Part shown: one piece after another, positions 17,556 through 26,635 of the stretch
Layout of the letters: each line of letters opens with the position of its first letter
How positions within the stretch are numbered: position 1 is the stretch's first letter
Source: Roseococcus pinisoli
GTDB taxonomy: Bacteria; Pseudomonadota; Alphaproteobacteria; Acetobacterales; Acetobacteraceae
Reading direction: 5' to 3'
DNA length: 64,000 nt
Assembly: GCF_018413645.1 (NCBI RefSeq)
Contig: NZ_JAHCDA010000002.1
Location: 868,001 to 932,000, forward strand
Notes under the pieces: model-generated
Databases searched by the model: none
What the model saw: the letters and a program-made list of their open reading frames with translations, nothing else
What the model was told of the DNA's origin: nothing
Made by a program: the position numbers and the translations under genes

Positions 17556-17882
17556 CAGGGTCGGCCGGCACCCGGCATTCCCCGCCGCGGGCGGAGGCGA
17601 GCCTTCCGCCATGCGTCGGCAGAAATGCCGTGAGCCACGAAGCCGTTCGCGCTGGGGTCGACCCGAGGCCTGGCTTGGCCAAAGCGGCTCTTTTGTCTCA
17701 AAAAATATCCAATCCGGCATTAATGGTTTGATGCGGCCGAAAAGGACGATTTATTGACGCTTCGGCAAGGCGCTTGACATGCTGACGCATGGGTTTGGGG
17801 AAAGTTGATTTCTGAATTTATATTAACACATGAACCGGAAGTTGATGCGTAGGGTTACATTCTCAAAACAGGGGGAAACGCC
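17556..17882. other. AT-rich divergent intergenic region of the two-component cluster
   Basis: 327 bp between the receiver gene and the histidine kinase gene. The part from about 17695 to 17870 is strikingly AT-rich for this genome and holds TTGACA at 17774-17779 and a TATATTAACA run near 17820. It is likely the promoter region for both genes. No clean -35/-10 pair with 17-bp spacing could be assigned. Confidence 0.45.
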
Positions 17883-19487
17883 ATGCTTTCACCCGCCCCT
17901 CCCATGGCCCGGATCGAAGCGTGCCGTTCTGCCTTCCATGAGGGGGCCGTAAGGCCTCCAGCCGTTTCCGCGACGTCCGAAACCGACAGCGTCTCTTTTT
18001 TCGGCGGGCGGCACAGGCACCACATCGCCTCCGCCCATTCCACGAGCTTCACGCGTCGACGCCTGGCGCAGGAGGCGGCGGGCATGGGCCATTGGGACTG
18101 GAACGTCGAGGCCGATACCCTCGCCCTCTCAAGCGAAGCCGCGGAGATGCTCGGCTTGCCGGCCGGCGCCTCGATGGCGCGGCTGCGCCGGGACTGGCCG
18201 CGGATCTGCCACCCGGACGATCTCCAGGAGATGGAGGCGGTGGGCCGCCAGGTCGCCGAAGGCCATTCCCTCATCCTGACCGAAGTGCGCCTCCGCCGAT
18301 GCGGGGAGCCGGGGGATTACCGCCGCGTGATCATCCGTGGGCGACTGGACCCCATGTCACGCCACCGCTTCATCGGCGAGCTGATCGACGTCACGGAACG
18401 GCGCCGGGCCGAGGCGGAGGCCGAAGCCGCCCACGCCATGTTCCGCCGCGTGACCGAGGCCGCGCCCGGGCTGCTCTACGTCCTCGACCTGCGGACCGGC
18501 GCGAGCGAGCACCTCAATCGCGGCTACCTCGCCTTCCTGCCCGACACGGGATCCTCGGAGACGGCCGACATGCTCATGTCGCTGGTCCATCCGGACGATC
18601 TGCCCAATCTGCTGCAGCATCGCCGCGCCTGCCTCGACCTCGAGGAAGGCGCGGTCGCGGAGATCACCCTGCGCCTTCGCCTCCAGGACGGATCGCAGCG
18701 CTGGATCCACAGCCAGCGAAGGGCCATCGCCCGCGGGCCCGATGGCCGGGTGACCCGGCTGGTCTGCTCGGCACAGGACGTGACGGCCATTCACCAATCC
18801 GCGGAGACCTTGCGGCGCCTCACCCGCCGGCTGCTGACCATGCAGGATGACGAGCGCCGCCGCATCGCCCGGGATCTGCATGATTCGACCGCGCAGAACC
18901 TTCTGGGCGCGTCCCTGGCCATTCGCAGCGCGCAGCGGCAGCTCGAAGACTCGCCGGACCTGGAGGAAGCGCTGAAGCTCATCGACGGCAGCCAGCAGGA
19001 AATCCGGACGCTGTCCTACCTGCTCTACCCGCCGCTGCTCGACGAGATGGGCCTGTCGGTGGCCCTCGCCTGGTTCGCCGACGGCTTCTCCAAGCGGACC
19101 GGCCTTTCCGTCCGGCTCGATCTGCCGGATGCCCGCGCCGGCCAAGGCCGGCTGCCGCTGTCCCGCGAGGCGGAGACGGCCATGTTCCGCGTGGCACAGG
19201 AAGCACTGGCCAATGCCTTCCGCCATGCAGGCGGTACCGGCGTCTCCCTCGGGCTCGGCCTGGCGCGAGCCTATGACGGCGAATGCGTGGCGCGGCTGCG
19301 CATCGCCGATGACGGCAAGGGCATGCCTCCACAGCGGCAACGGGCGGGTCTCGGCCTGGTCGGCATGGGCGAGCGGATGCGCGCAGTCGGCGGCACGCTG
19401 TCCATCGAATCCCGCCCTGGCAAGGGCACCGTCGTCGAGGCCTCCAGCCGGGTGGAGTTGGCCTCGGGCGCTCCAATGCCGGGTTGA
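17883..19487 (+). CDS. PAS-domain sensor histidine kinase, NarL/DegS (HisKA_3) type
   Basis: Cytoplasmic kinase (534 aa) without clear membrane helices. Two PAS domains (about 65-175 and 185-305; PAS/PAC-like WDWNVEADTLALS, LIDVTERRR and RWIHSQRRAI) precede a HisKA_3 dimerisation domain with phosphorylatable H333 (RRRIARDLHDSTAQNLL) and an HATPase_c domain (EALANAFRHAGG, DDGKGM, GLGLVGMGERM). The AGGGGGAAA ribosome-binding site sits 6 bp before the ATG. The likely partner is the NarL-type regulator downstream. The signal is unknown. Confidence 0.9.
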   Translation: MLSPAPPMARIEACRSAFHEGAVRPPAVSATSETDSVSFFGGRHRHHIASAHSTSFTRRRLAQEAAGMGHWDWNVEADTLALSSEAAEMLGLPAGASMARLRRDWPRICHPDDLQEMEAVGRQVAEGHSLILTEVRLRRCGEPGDYRRVIIRGRLDPMSRHRFIGELIDVTERRRAEAEAEAAHAMFRRVTEAAPGLLYVLDLRTGASEHLNRGYLAFLPDTGSSETADMLMSLVHPDDLPNLLQHRRACLDLEEGAVAEITLRLRLQDGSQRWIHSQRRAIARGPDGRVTRLVCSAQDVTAIHQSAETLRRLTRRLLTMQDDERRRIARDLHDSTAQNLLGASLAIRSAQRQLEDSPDLEEALKLIDGSQQEIRTLSYLLYPPLLDEMGLSVALAWFADGFSKRTGLSVRLDLPDARAGQGRLPLSREAETAMFRVAQEALANAFRHAGGTGVSLGLGLARAYDGECVARLRIADDGKGMPPQRQRAGLGLVGMGERMRAVGGTLSIESRPGKGTVVEASSRVELASGAPMPG

Positions 19488-19634
19488 CCGGCGCCTTCCC
19501 CACCCACGATCTTCCATTGGGCGTGAGGCCGGGCAGGCATCGCCTACAGGCGCTTCCTCCCGCCCTTGCGGGTTCCACCCGATCACATCCCGCCGGCCGG
19601 CGACTTAGCGTGGTTTCGGAATCGTCCGTAAATC

Positions 19635-20321
19635 ATGGAGCCCAGCCATCCGATGCGTAGGGAACCGGGTCCGCTTCGCATCCTCCTCGCCGACGACCAT
19701 GACGTCGTCCGGCACGGGCTTCGGGCCCTGCTGGAGACGCACGAAGGCTGGACCATCTGCGGCGAGGCGCTGAGCGGGCGCCAGGCCGTGGAGATGGCCG
19801 AGAAGCTGCAGCCGGACATCGCCATCCTCGATATCTCGATGCCGAGCCTGAACGGGCTGGATGCCACGCGGATCATCCGCCGCTCCTCACCCCGCACCGA
19901 GATCCTCATCTTCACCATGCACGAGACGGAGCAGCTGATCCGCGAGGTGCTGGCGGCCGGCGCCAAGGGATACCTGCTGAAGTCCGACGCCGGGCGTTCG
20001 GTGATCGCGGCCATCGAGGCGCTCGCGGCGCACCAGCCCTATTTCAACTGGAAGGTCAGCGAGACCATTCTCGACGGCTTCCTCCGCGCCGCCGCGCCGG
20101 ATGACGGCACCAAAAAGGATCAGGAACCGCTGACGACGCGCGAGCGGGAGATCGTCCAGCTCCTGGCCGAAGGGCTGAGCAACAAGGAGGTCGCCAAGCG
20201 CCTGGAGCTCAGCGTGAAGACGGTGGAGACGCACCGCTCCTCCGCGATGCGCAAGCTCGACGTCCATTCCGTCGTGGGGCTGGTGCACTATGCCGTGCGG
20301 AACAAGCTGACGCCCATCTGA
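19635..20321 (+). CDS. NarL/FixJ-family response regulator with LuxR HTH
   Basis: Response regulator (228 aa). The receiver has DDHD at 20-23 and phosphoacceptor D66 (LDISMP). The C-terminal LuxR helix-turn-helix reads LTTREREIVQLLAEGLSNKEVAKRLELSVKTVETHRSSAMRKL (about 160-205). It lies 147 bp after the histidine kinase stop and forms the expected kinase/regulator pair. An ATG at 19653 is an alternative start. Target genes unknown. Confidence 0.92.
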   Translation: MEPSHPMRREPGPLRILLADDHDVVRHGLRALLETHEGWTICGEALSGRQAVEMAEKLQPDIAILDISMPSLNGLDATRIIRRSSPRTEILIFTMHETEQLIREVLAAGAKGYLLKSDAGRSVIAAIEALAAHQPYFNWKVSETILDGFLRAAAPDDGTKKDQEPLTTREREIVQLLAEGLSNKEVAKRLELSVKTVETHRSSAMRKLDVHSVVGLVHYAVRNKLTPI

Positions 20322-20353
20322 AGGATTTTCCGCCCTTTCGGGGTCGCTATTCC

Positions 20354-21364
20354 TCAAACATCGGGAAAGACCCGCGCCCAGTCGTCGCGCATCGAGGTCA
20401 CAAGCCAGCGCTGCTGCGGCGCCGCCGTCAGCGCGCGGTCCAGCCTGCCGATATGCGACTGGCGATCATAGGCGTATTCGCGCGCCGCATCGTCGTGATG
20501 GACGATGAGGCCGAGGCGCCGCCCCGGGCCCGTCGTCGTGTATTCCAGCATCTCGTAATCGCCGTCGGAATTGCCGAAGGCCGCGATCGGCCGGCGGCCG
20601 AAGGCGCGCGCGATGCCGGCGGGCTTGCCCGGCCCGTCATCCAGCAGATCGACCTCCGACAGCGTGGTGAGCTCGCCGCGCCCGTTCGCGAGGCCGTAAT
20701 GCAGCTTGAAGGTCGTGCCCACGATCTGGTCGGGCGGCACGCCATAGGCCTGCTCGGCCCAGGGCCGCATGAACTCCAGCGTGCCGCCGGAGACGATGCA
20801 GGTGCGGAAGCCGCGCGCGCGGAACAGCGCCAGCACCTCCAGCATCGGCTGGTAGATGCATTCGGTGTAGGGGCGGGCGAAGCGCGGATGCCGGGCGGTG
20901 GCGAGCCAGGCGAGCGCGGTCTGGCGGAAGACCTCCGGCGACATGCCCGTATGCGTGACGGCGATGATCTCGGCGAGGCCGTGCTCCCCGGTCTGGACGA
21001 GGGCATGCATGTCATTGGCGAGGACGGCGCGGAAGGGATCGCGCATGGCCCATTCGGGGTGCTGCGGCGCCAGGGCCCGCACCCGGTCCAGCGCGAAGGC
21101 GAATTGCGCATAAAGCGGCTGCTCGACCCAGAGCGTGCCGTCATTGTCGAAGACGGCGAGGCGTTCGGCCGGCGCGACGAAATCGGCGCTGCCCGGCGTG
21201 GTCGTGGCGCGCAGGAAATCGAGAATGGCGCGTTTCGTTCCGCCCTCGCGCCAGGAGGGCAAGGGGTCGCCCCTGCCCTGCGCCGCCGCGAGGCCGGGCA
21301 AGGCGGCGAGGACCAGGGCAGACAGGGCGCGGCGCTGGATCACGGGGGTCATGGCGGGCCTCAT
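20354..21364 (-). CDS. Exported HAD-superfamily phosphatase
   Basis: HAD hydrolase (336 aa) with a signal peptide (RRALSALVLAALPGLAAAQ). Catalytic D73 and D75 are in VFDNDGTLW; motif II S/T is in IVSGGT and the later acidic motif in FGNSDGDYEML. The chosen start, ATG 21364, overlaps the BatD-like stop (ATGA); an internal ATG lies at 21352. It is the last gene of the long sulfatase/MoxR operon. Periplasmic dephosphorylation is inferred; the substrate is unknown. Confidence 0.85.
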   Translation of the reverse strand: MRPAMTPVIQRRALSALVLAALPGLAAAQGRGDPLPSWREGGTKRAILDFLRATTTPGSADFVAPAERLAVFDNDGTLWVEQPLYAQFAFALDRVRALAPQHPEWAMRDPFRAVLANDMHALVQTGEHGLAEIIAVTHTGMSPEVFRQTALAWLATARHPRFARPYTECIYQPMLEVLALFRARGFRTCIVSGGTLEFMRPWAEQAYGVPPDQIVGTTFKLHYGLANGRGELTTLSEVDLLDDGPGKPAGIARAFGRRPIAAFGNSDGDYEMLEYTTTGPGRRLGLIVHHDDAAREYAYDRQSHIGRLDRALTAAPQQRWLVTSMRDDWARVFPDV

Positions 21365-22578
21365 CGTTGGGGAGCTGTGGGGTTGAGCTCGGGCAGGAGC
21401 TGGGCTTGCGGCCGGCGCACCGCAGGATGAAGCAGCCGGTGCCTGGCGGCTTTCGCGGCGCGCAGCAGGGCGGAACCGCGCCAATCCGACGAAGGCGCCT
21501 TGGCGTAGAGCAGGTCTTCGAGCCGGCGTGCCTCCTTCAGGAGCGACGTGGCGTCGGTGGCAGCCCCGCTCACCGGCCGGGCCAGGGTATCGCGCCAGCG
21601 ATAGAGCGACGCGAAGGCCGCCGGGGCCCGATCGGCACGACAAGCCTCCCGAAGGGCGGCGAAGGCCTCGCGCTCCGGGGCATGCCGCGACCGACGCAGA
21701 AAGGGGATGAATCCTCCAATGGCGGCCAGGAAAAGGGCCAGCGCTCCGGCGGCGAGCCAGGGAAAGGGCCGTCCGGACGGAGGCACGGCTTCCGCGGGCA
21801 GCGCCTCGAAGCGGATGGGGGCGACGCTCACCGTCTGCATCCGTCCGGCGCGCGGCTCGAACCAGGTGAAGGCGAAGCCCGGCAGTTCCACCGCGCCGGG
21901 CCGCTGCGGCACATAGGCCGCGCGCTCCTGACGCGTCGCGCGCAGGTTCCCGCGCGAGGTCTCGTCATGCAGCTCGGGCGGATCGGGATAGACGGCGACG
22001 CCTTCAGGCCTTCCCCAGAGCGCGACGGGCAGCAGCATCGAGGCCGTATCGCGCGCCTCCAGCCGCAGCGTGCGCGTGATCGCCTCGCCGACGCGAAGCC
22101 CCTCCGGCGGGCGATCGGTCGTCGCCGTCAGCTGGAATTCCGGCGCGACGACCAGGCGCGAGAGGTCCGTGGCCCCGGGCGGCGCGCGAACCTGAATGCG
22201 CAGTCCGTCTACTTCCGCCGTGGCCTCCCCCCCATCGCCGACCCGAGCGGACATGCCGATCCGGGGCAGGACGAGCGTGCCGGCCTGGGCAGGGAAAAGA
22301 TCGTAGCTGTGCTGGAGCGTGACATGGTTCGCGCCGCCGACGCGATCGGAACCCGGTACCGTCGTCCCTTCCGGCAGCACGATCGCCCGGCTCTCCGGCG
22401 CAAGCTCCGGGAAGTTCGGCGAGGAGGCGAAGCGTGTGGGCGTCAGGGCCGTCAGCGTCACCGTCACGCGCTGGCCGATCCAGACCGGCCCCTGCGGCGA
22501 GACCTCCAGGCGCAGCGCCAGCGGCGCCTCCTGGGCCAGGGCCGGCAAGGCCAGGAACAGAAGCGGCAGGAATCTCAT
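21361..22578 (-). CDS. BatD-like membrane protein
   Basis: Protein of 405 aa with signal peptide MRFLPLLFLALPALAQ. A large periplasmic beta-rich part contains VWIGQRVTVTLTALT and LRVGEAITRTLRLEARD (the vG-dxvtvtv pattern of BatD/DUF7939 proteins). One membrane helix (FPWLAAGALALFLAAIGGFIPFLRR) and a cytoplasmic C-terminal tail of about 110 residues follow. The start ATG 22578 overlaps the stop of the VWA-TPR gene. BatD proteins act with MoxR and VWA proteins (BatA/BatB); the molecular role is unknown. Confidence 0.82.
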   Translation of the reverse strand: MRFLPLLFLALPALAQEAPLALRLEVSPQGPVWIGQRVTVTLTALTPTRFASSPNFPELAPESRAIVLPEGTTVPGSDRVGGANHVTLQHSYDLFPAQAGTLVLPRIGMSARVGDGGEATAEVDGLRIQVRAPPGATDLSRLVVAPEFQLTATTDRPPEGLRVGEAITRTLRLEARDTASMLLPVALWGRPEGVAVYPDPPELHDETSRGNLRATRQERAAYVPQRPGAVELPGFAFTWFEPRAGRMQTVSVAPIRFEALPAEAVPPSGRPFPWLAAGALALFLAAIGGFIPFLRRSRHAPEREAFAALREACRADRAPAAFASLYRWRDTLARPVSGAATDATSLLKEARRLEDLLYAKAPSSDWRGSALLRAAKAARHRLLHPAVRRPQAQLLPELNPTAPQR

Positions 22579-24050
22579 GGCTGGGCCTGCCGCGCGAAGC
22601 GCAGCCGCAGGAATTCCCGTGGCGTGCCGCCCACGCGGCGCATCCACATTTCCTGGATCTGGCCATCGGACAAGCCCTGGCCCGCGACGCGATTGGGGCT
22701 GGCGTCCTCCTGCTGCTGTGGCCCGGGCGGCGTCTGGTCGATCTGCGTGTCGCCGTCGCCCGGATGCTGCTGCTGGTCCGTCTGGTTGGCGGCGCGCTGG
22801 GCCTCGGCGGCCTGCCATTGCGCCCGGAAGGCGATGGCGATGTCGCGGTTGGCGCGGGCCTCGGGAAAATCCGGACGCAGCTGCAGCGCGCGGTCATAGG
22901 CGGGGATGGCGTCATCCCATCCCCGAGGGCGCATCATCAGCGCATTGCCGCGGTCGTATTGCGCCTCGGCCGTGTCGCGCAGCGCGAAGGCCGCAGCCGA
23001 GCCCTCGTAGTCCCCCGCGCGATAGAGCGCGACGCCGCGCCAGACCGGATCGGTGAAGAGGGCCGCGGCCCCTGCCGCGTCGCCGCGCTCCAGCATCAGC
23101 CGTGCCTGCTGGTCCGGCGTCCGCCAGAGGCGGGAGAACCAGCCCGGCTCCGCCGCTTGCGCCGGCAGGATCATGACCGCCGCGACCAGCATCCCGCGAC
23201 GGGCCCAGGGCAGCGCGAGCGGCACGAGCAGCAGCGCGAGCCAGGGGCCGGCATCCTGCCAGCGCATGGTGGGGTCGTCGGTCGGCGCCGCCGAGAAGTG
23301 CCGCTGCGCCCGCGCGACGATTCGCGCCACATCCGCGCCATCGGGCGTGCGCGCGATCACGCCGGCGCCGGGAACGCCCTCGAAGGGGCCGGGCCCGGTC
23401 GCCAGGACGAGGGCCGCGTGCCGGGAGCCGCGCATCGCCTCGGCGAAGGCGGCGGCCTCGACGGCCGGCACGGCCGGGGTGACGAGGATCAGCGTGCCCG
23501 CGCCCGGCTCGGCATCCAGGACGCGCAGCGCGGTCCGGGCCGCCGCGGCGGCGGACTGGCCATCGCGCGGCATCACCTCCGGCGCGAGGGCGTCGAGATA
23601 GGTCTCGATCAGGCGCGGATCGTCGGTCGGCGGCAGCACGGCATGGGCCGTGCCGGCATAGGCCACGAGCCCCGTCCGCGCGCCCCCGCGTGCGGCGACC
23701 AGGTCGCGGATCTTGCGCTTGCCCGCCTCCAGCGCCGGCGCCGAGGCGCGAGAGAGGTCGAGCGCCACGACCATGGTCGCGCTGTCGGTCACGAAGGGGC
23801 TGCGCTCGTGCCGCCAGGCCGGGCCGGCGAGGCAGACGGCCAGCACGGCCAGCATCGCGGCGGCGAGCATGGCCGGCCGCAGGCGGGAGCGCGTGCCCTG
23901 CACCATGAGCAGGGCGTCCAGCAGATGCGGCGCCACGATCCCGCGCCAGCCGCCGGCCTCGCGGTGCCGCACGCGGTCCAGCAGCAGGGGCAGCGGCGCC
24001 AGCAGAAGCAGCAGCAGCCACCAGGGCCTCAGGAGATGCAGCTCGCTCAC
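22575..24050 (-). CDS. VWA-TPR fusion protein (BatB/BatC-like)
   Basis: 491 aa. Two N-terminal membrane helices are followed by a VWA domain (about 90-255), a third and fourth hydrophobic stretch (WLALLLVPLALPW, MLVAAVMILPAQA), two TPR-like repeats (ALYRAGDYEGSAAAF, AIPAYDRALQLRPDFPEAR) and a Gln/Pro-rich tail. This fuses what are separate BatB and BatC proteins elsewhere. The MIDAS motif is degenerate: D98-L-S100-R-A102 instead of DxSxS, so metal binding may be weakened. Start and stop both overlap neighbours by ATGA. Confidence 0.85.
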   Translation of the reverse strand: MSELHLLRPWWLLLLLLAPLPLLLDRVRHREAGGWRGIVAPHLLDALLMVQGTRSRLRPAMLAAAMLAVLAVCLAGPAWRHERSPFVTDSATMVVALDLSRASAPALEAGKRKIRDLVAARGGARTGLVAYAGTAHAVLPPTDDPRLIETYLDALAPEVMPRDGQSAAAAARTALRVLDAEPGAGTLILVTPAVPAVEAAAFAEAMRGSRHAALVLATGPGPFEGVPGAGVIARTPDGADVARIVARAQRHFSAAPTDDPTMRWQDAGPWLALLLVPLALPWARRGMLVAAVMILPAQAAEPGWFSRLWRTPDQQARLMLERGDAAGAAALFTDPVWRGVALYRAGDYEGSAAAFALRDTAEAQYDRGNALMMRPRGWDDAIPAYDRALQLRPDFPEARANRDIAIAFRAQWQAAEAQRAANQTDQQQHPGDGDTQIDQTPPGPQQQEDASPNRVAGQGLSDGQIQEMWMRRVGGTPREFLRLRFARQAQP

Positions 24051-24985
24051 GCCGCCACCTCCCTTCGGGCGCCGCCGAGCGACAGCAGCGCGACCAGCGC
24101 CGCGACGCCGGCCAGCGGCCAGACGAAGAGCGGCGTGCGCGGCCGCCAGGACACGTTGCGCGAGATGGTGGGCTCCAGCGCCTCGATACGCCGGTAGATC
24201 CCGGTCAGCGCGGCAGGGTCGCCCGCATGGAAATAGGTGCCGCCGGTGCCGGTCGCGATCGCCTCCAGCGTCGCGACGTCCAGCGCCGCCTCGCCCACCG
24301 TCGCCGGATCGCCGAGCGAGACGGTGTAGATCCGCACGCCCATCCGCCCCGCGATCTCGGCCGCGCGGGCGGGCGGCACGCGGCTGCCGGTGTCATTGCC
24401 GTCGGTGAGCAGGACCATGAGCCGGCCGGCCACCTCGGCGCGCTCGAAGCTCTGCGCGGCGAGGCCGATGGCGTCGCCGATCATGGTCTGCGGGCCGGCC
24501 ATGCGGGGAAAGGTCTCATCCAGCAGGCCGAGAAGCGCCGTGTGATCCGCCGTGAAGGGCGCGAGCACGAAGGCGGCCGTGCCGAAGACCACCAGACCGA
24601 TACGGTCGCGCGGTCGGTCGGCGATGAAGCCCTTCAGGACGGCACGCGCCGCGTCGATGCGCGTGGCGCCCGCCATGTCCGGCGTTTCCATGGAACCGGA
24701 GAGATCGAGCGCGAGCAGCACGTCGCGCCCGCCCGTCTCCCGTGTCACGGGCGGCTCGATATGGACGGGCGCGGCAAGGGCCAAAACAAGCAGGCCCCAG
24801 GCGAAGACCGCCGCCACGCCGCGCCAGGGACGCGGTGCCTCGGCCCCCTGGCTCGCCGGCAGGCGCGCGAGGAAGGGCACACGCAGCGCCACCTGCCGGC
24901 CATGCCAGGCGGGCAGAAGCCAGCGCATCAGCCAAGGCAGCGGCAGCAGCGCGAGCGCCCAAGGGTGGTCAAGCCCGAAGGTCAT
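24047..24985 (-). CDS. VWA-domain membrane protein (BatA-like)
   Basis: 312 aa with N-terminal hydrophobic segments, a VWA domain from about 88 to 270, and a C-terminal helix (LFVWPLAGVAALVALLSLGG). The MIDAS DLSGS is intact (D94-S98), and LLTDGND supplies the later metal-coordinating Asp. The gene overlaps the DUF4381 gene by 17 bases and the next gene by 4. VWA proteins of this type are the partners of MoxR AAA+ ATPases; a role in handling an envelope client is inferred. Confidence 0.88.
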   Translation of the reverse strand: MTFGLDHPWALALLPLPWLMRWLLPAWHGRQVALRVPFLARLPASQGAEAPRPWRGVAAVFAWGLLVLALAAPVHIEPPVTRETGGRDVLLALDLSGSMETPDMAGATRIDAARAVLKGFIADRPRDRIGLVVFGTAAFVLAPFTADHTALLGLLDETFPRMAGPQTMIGDAIGLAAQSFERAEVAGRLMVLLTDGNDTGSRVPPARAAEIAGRMGVRIYTVSLGDPATVGEAALDVATLEAIATGTGGTYFHAGDPAALTGIYRRIEALEPTISRNVSWRPRTPLFVWPLAGVAALVALLSLGGARREVAA

Positions 24986-25412
24986 GCCGGCGGATCCAAT
25001 TTCGCGCCGCGTCCTTCGCGCCCGGCGGCATCACGGGCAGGTAGGCGAGCTCCGCAATGCGTTGCGCCATCGCTTCGGTCAGCCGCGCGCGCGGCGCGGA
25101 GGCGCGCAGCCAGGACGCCCACTCGGCACCGGTCAGCGAGGCCACGCTTGCGCGCGGCCAGGCGGCGAGTGCCGTGCGCTTCAGCACGATGGCGATCTCG
25201 GCGGGCGCCTGCGCTGCCTCCAGCTCACGCAACGCCTCGCGCCGATAGCTACGCCGCCGCCAGGCCCGCCAGCCGAGCCATGCCAGCCCCAGCAGCACCA
25301 GCAGGATCAAGGCGCCCAGCACGTACCAGGCCGGCGTCGCCGGCCAGAGCGAAATCGGAGGCGGCAGGATCATCCCCTGCATCGCCTCCCGGCTGGGACC
25401 CGCGGGGTTCAT
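24969..25412 (-). CDS. DUF4381 family membrane protein
   Basis: 147 aa starting at ATG 25412, which shares one base with the HlyD stop (TGATG). The typical DUF4381 pattern is visible: short Pro-rich lead (ILPPPISLWPATPAWYVLGALILLVLLGLAWLGWRAWRRR) with one membrane helix, then a cytoplasmic helical part (YRREALRELEAA, LTGAEWASWL). DUF4381 proteins occur in MoxR-DUF58-VWA operons, as here. Confidence 0.8.
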   Translation of the reverse strand: MNPAGPSREAMQGMILPPPISLWPATPAWYVLGALILLVLLGLAWLGWRAWRRRSYRREALRELEAAQAPAEIAIVLKRTALAAWPRASVASLTGAEWASWLRASAPRARLTEAMAQRIAELAYLPVMPPGAKDAARNWIRRHDLRA

Positions 25413-26353
25413 CAGAAGGGCAGCACGTAGTTGAGGATCGCCTGCTGGCGGAGCAGCACGCGGCGGATGACATGGCTGGCGGTCACGTGCTCCGTGAAGA
25501 TGGCCGCGGTGCCCGTGCTGCCGGCGGGCAGGCTGGCCGCCAGGGCGGCATCGTCCAGGGCCACCCGCACGACGAAGGGCGCGGCCTGTACCGTGCGCGC
25601 GCTGGCCGCCTGGCCGGACACCTGCACCTGGCCGGAGGCGATGGCCTGCAGCACGGCCTCCACCCTTCCCGTGACGATGCGGCCGGGCAGGAATTTCAGG
25701 GCCATCTCCACCTGCTGCCCCGGCGCGACGTAGCGCGCATCGATCTGCTGGATCTCGATCACGGCGATGGTGCTCGACGTGTCGATGAAGGCCATCACCG
25801 GCGAGAGCGGCAGGTTCGCAACACGTGCGCCCTTGCGTAGCGCGACGTTCGTCACGTAGCCGTCGCCCGGGGCGCGCACGGTCGTTTTCTCGAGATTCCA
25901 GCGGGCGCCGTCGAGCTCGGCCTGTAGCTGCTGCACCTCCGATTGCCGCTGCTCCACGTCGAAGGCGCGGCCCGCCTGCGAGCGCTGCAGCTGGGTCATC
26001 TGCTCCAGGCGAAGCCGTGCGAAGGAGAGCTGGGCCTCCAGCGCCGCGACCTGCGACCGGAAGGGGCGCGGGTCGATCTGGAACAGGATATCGCCGGCCC
26101 GCAGCGGCGCGTTCGGCTGAACCGGCACCTCGATCACCTCGCCGGCCACATCCGGCACGATGGCGACCGACATCCGGCCGATGATCGCCGGCCCGGAGGG
26201 GGCGCCCCAGCCCATCGGAACGAACAGGCCGACCAGCAGCAGCAGGAGGACCAGGAAGGGCGAGGCCTTCCAGAAGGCGTTGAATCGGATGACCCGCAGC
26301 CTGACCAGCAGGAAGAGGACGACGAGATAGACGTTGAGGAGGAAGACAATCAT
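25412..26353 (-). CDS. HlyD-family membrane-fusion-like protein (YibH/EmrA type)
   Basis: 313 aa from ATG 26353. Two N-terminal hydrophobic segments (IVFLLNVYLVVLFLLVRLRVI, ASPFLVLLLLLVGLFVPMGW) precede a biotinyl-lipoyl-like hairpin (VAIVPDVAGEVIEVPVQPNAPLRAGDILFQID...TVRAPGDGYVTNVALRKGARV) flanking a coiled-coil of about 70 residues (LEAQLSFARLRLEQMTQLQ...). A beta-barrel region ends the protein. It overlaps the DUF3302 gene (ATGA), an association known for YibH/YibI-type pairs. No pump or outer-membrane channel gene is adjacent. Confidence 0.85.
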   Translation of the reverse strand: MIVFLLNVYLVVLFLLVRLRVIRFNAFWKASPFLVLLLLLVGLFVPMGWGAPSGPAIIGRMSVAIVPDVAGEVIEVPVQPNAPLRAGDILFQIDPRPFRSQVAALEAQLSFARLRLEQMTQLQRSQAGRAFDVEQRQSEVQQLQAELDGARWNLEKTTVRAPGDGYVTNVALRKGARVANLPLSPVMAFIDTSSTIAVIEIQQIDARYVAPGQQVEMALKFLPGRIVTGRVEAVLQAIASGQVQVSGQAASARTVQAAPFVVRVALDDAALAASLPAGSTGTAAIFTEHVTASHVIRRVLLRQQAILNYVLPF

Positions 26354-26598
26354 GCGGCGGGCCGCCCCCGCGTTTCGCCCCTGGGCACGTCGACATAGGC
26401 CCAGACGAAGGCGACCGGCCACAGCACGAAGCCGAACAATAACGTGATCCAGCCGGCCACCTTCACGGCCTCGGCCCAGGGATGGTTGCGGCGGCTCGCG
26501 ATATGGCCCGGCAGCCAGCCCGCGATGCACACGACGCCGATGGTGCTGAGCGCCATCACGATCAGCACGATCCAGGCGAAGAGATCCAGGCCGGTCAC
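26350..26598 (-). CDS. DUF3302 family small membrane protein (YibI/YiaW type)
   Basis: 82 aa starting at GTG 26598 with an AGGGGGAA ribosome-binding site just upstream. Two membrane helices (LFAWIVLIVMALSTIGVVCIAGWLPG and AGWITLLFGFVLWPVAFVWAYV) are separated by the loop HIASRRNHPWAEAVK, the DUF3302 signature. It is coupled by ATGA to the HlyD-like gene and probably forms a membrane complex with it. Function unknown. Confidence 0.8.
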   Translation of the reverse strand: MTGLDLFAWIVLIVMALSTIGVVCIAGWLPGHIASRRNHPWAEAVKVAGWITLLFGFVLWPVAFVWAYVDVPRGETRGRPAA

Positions 26599-26635
26599 GG
26601 CGTTCCCCCTGCCCTGCGTTTTGCGCTGGACGGGT

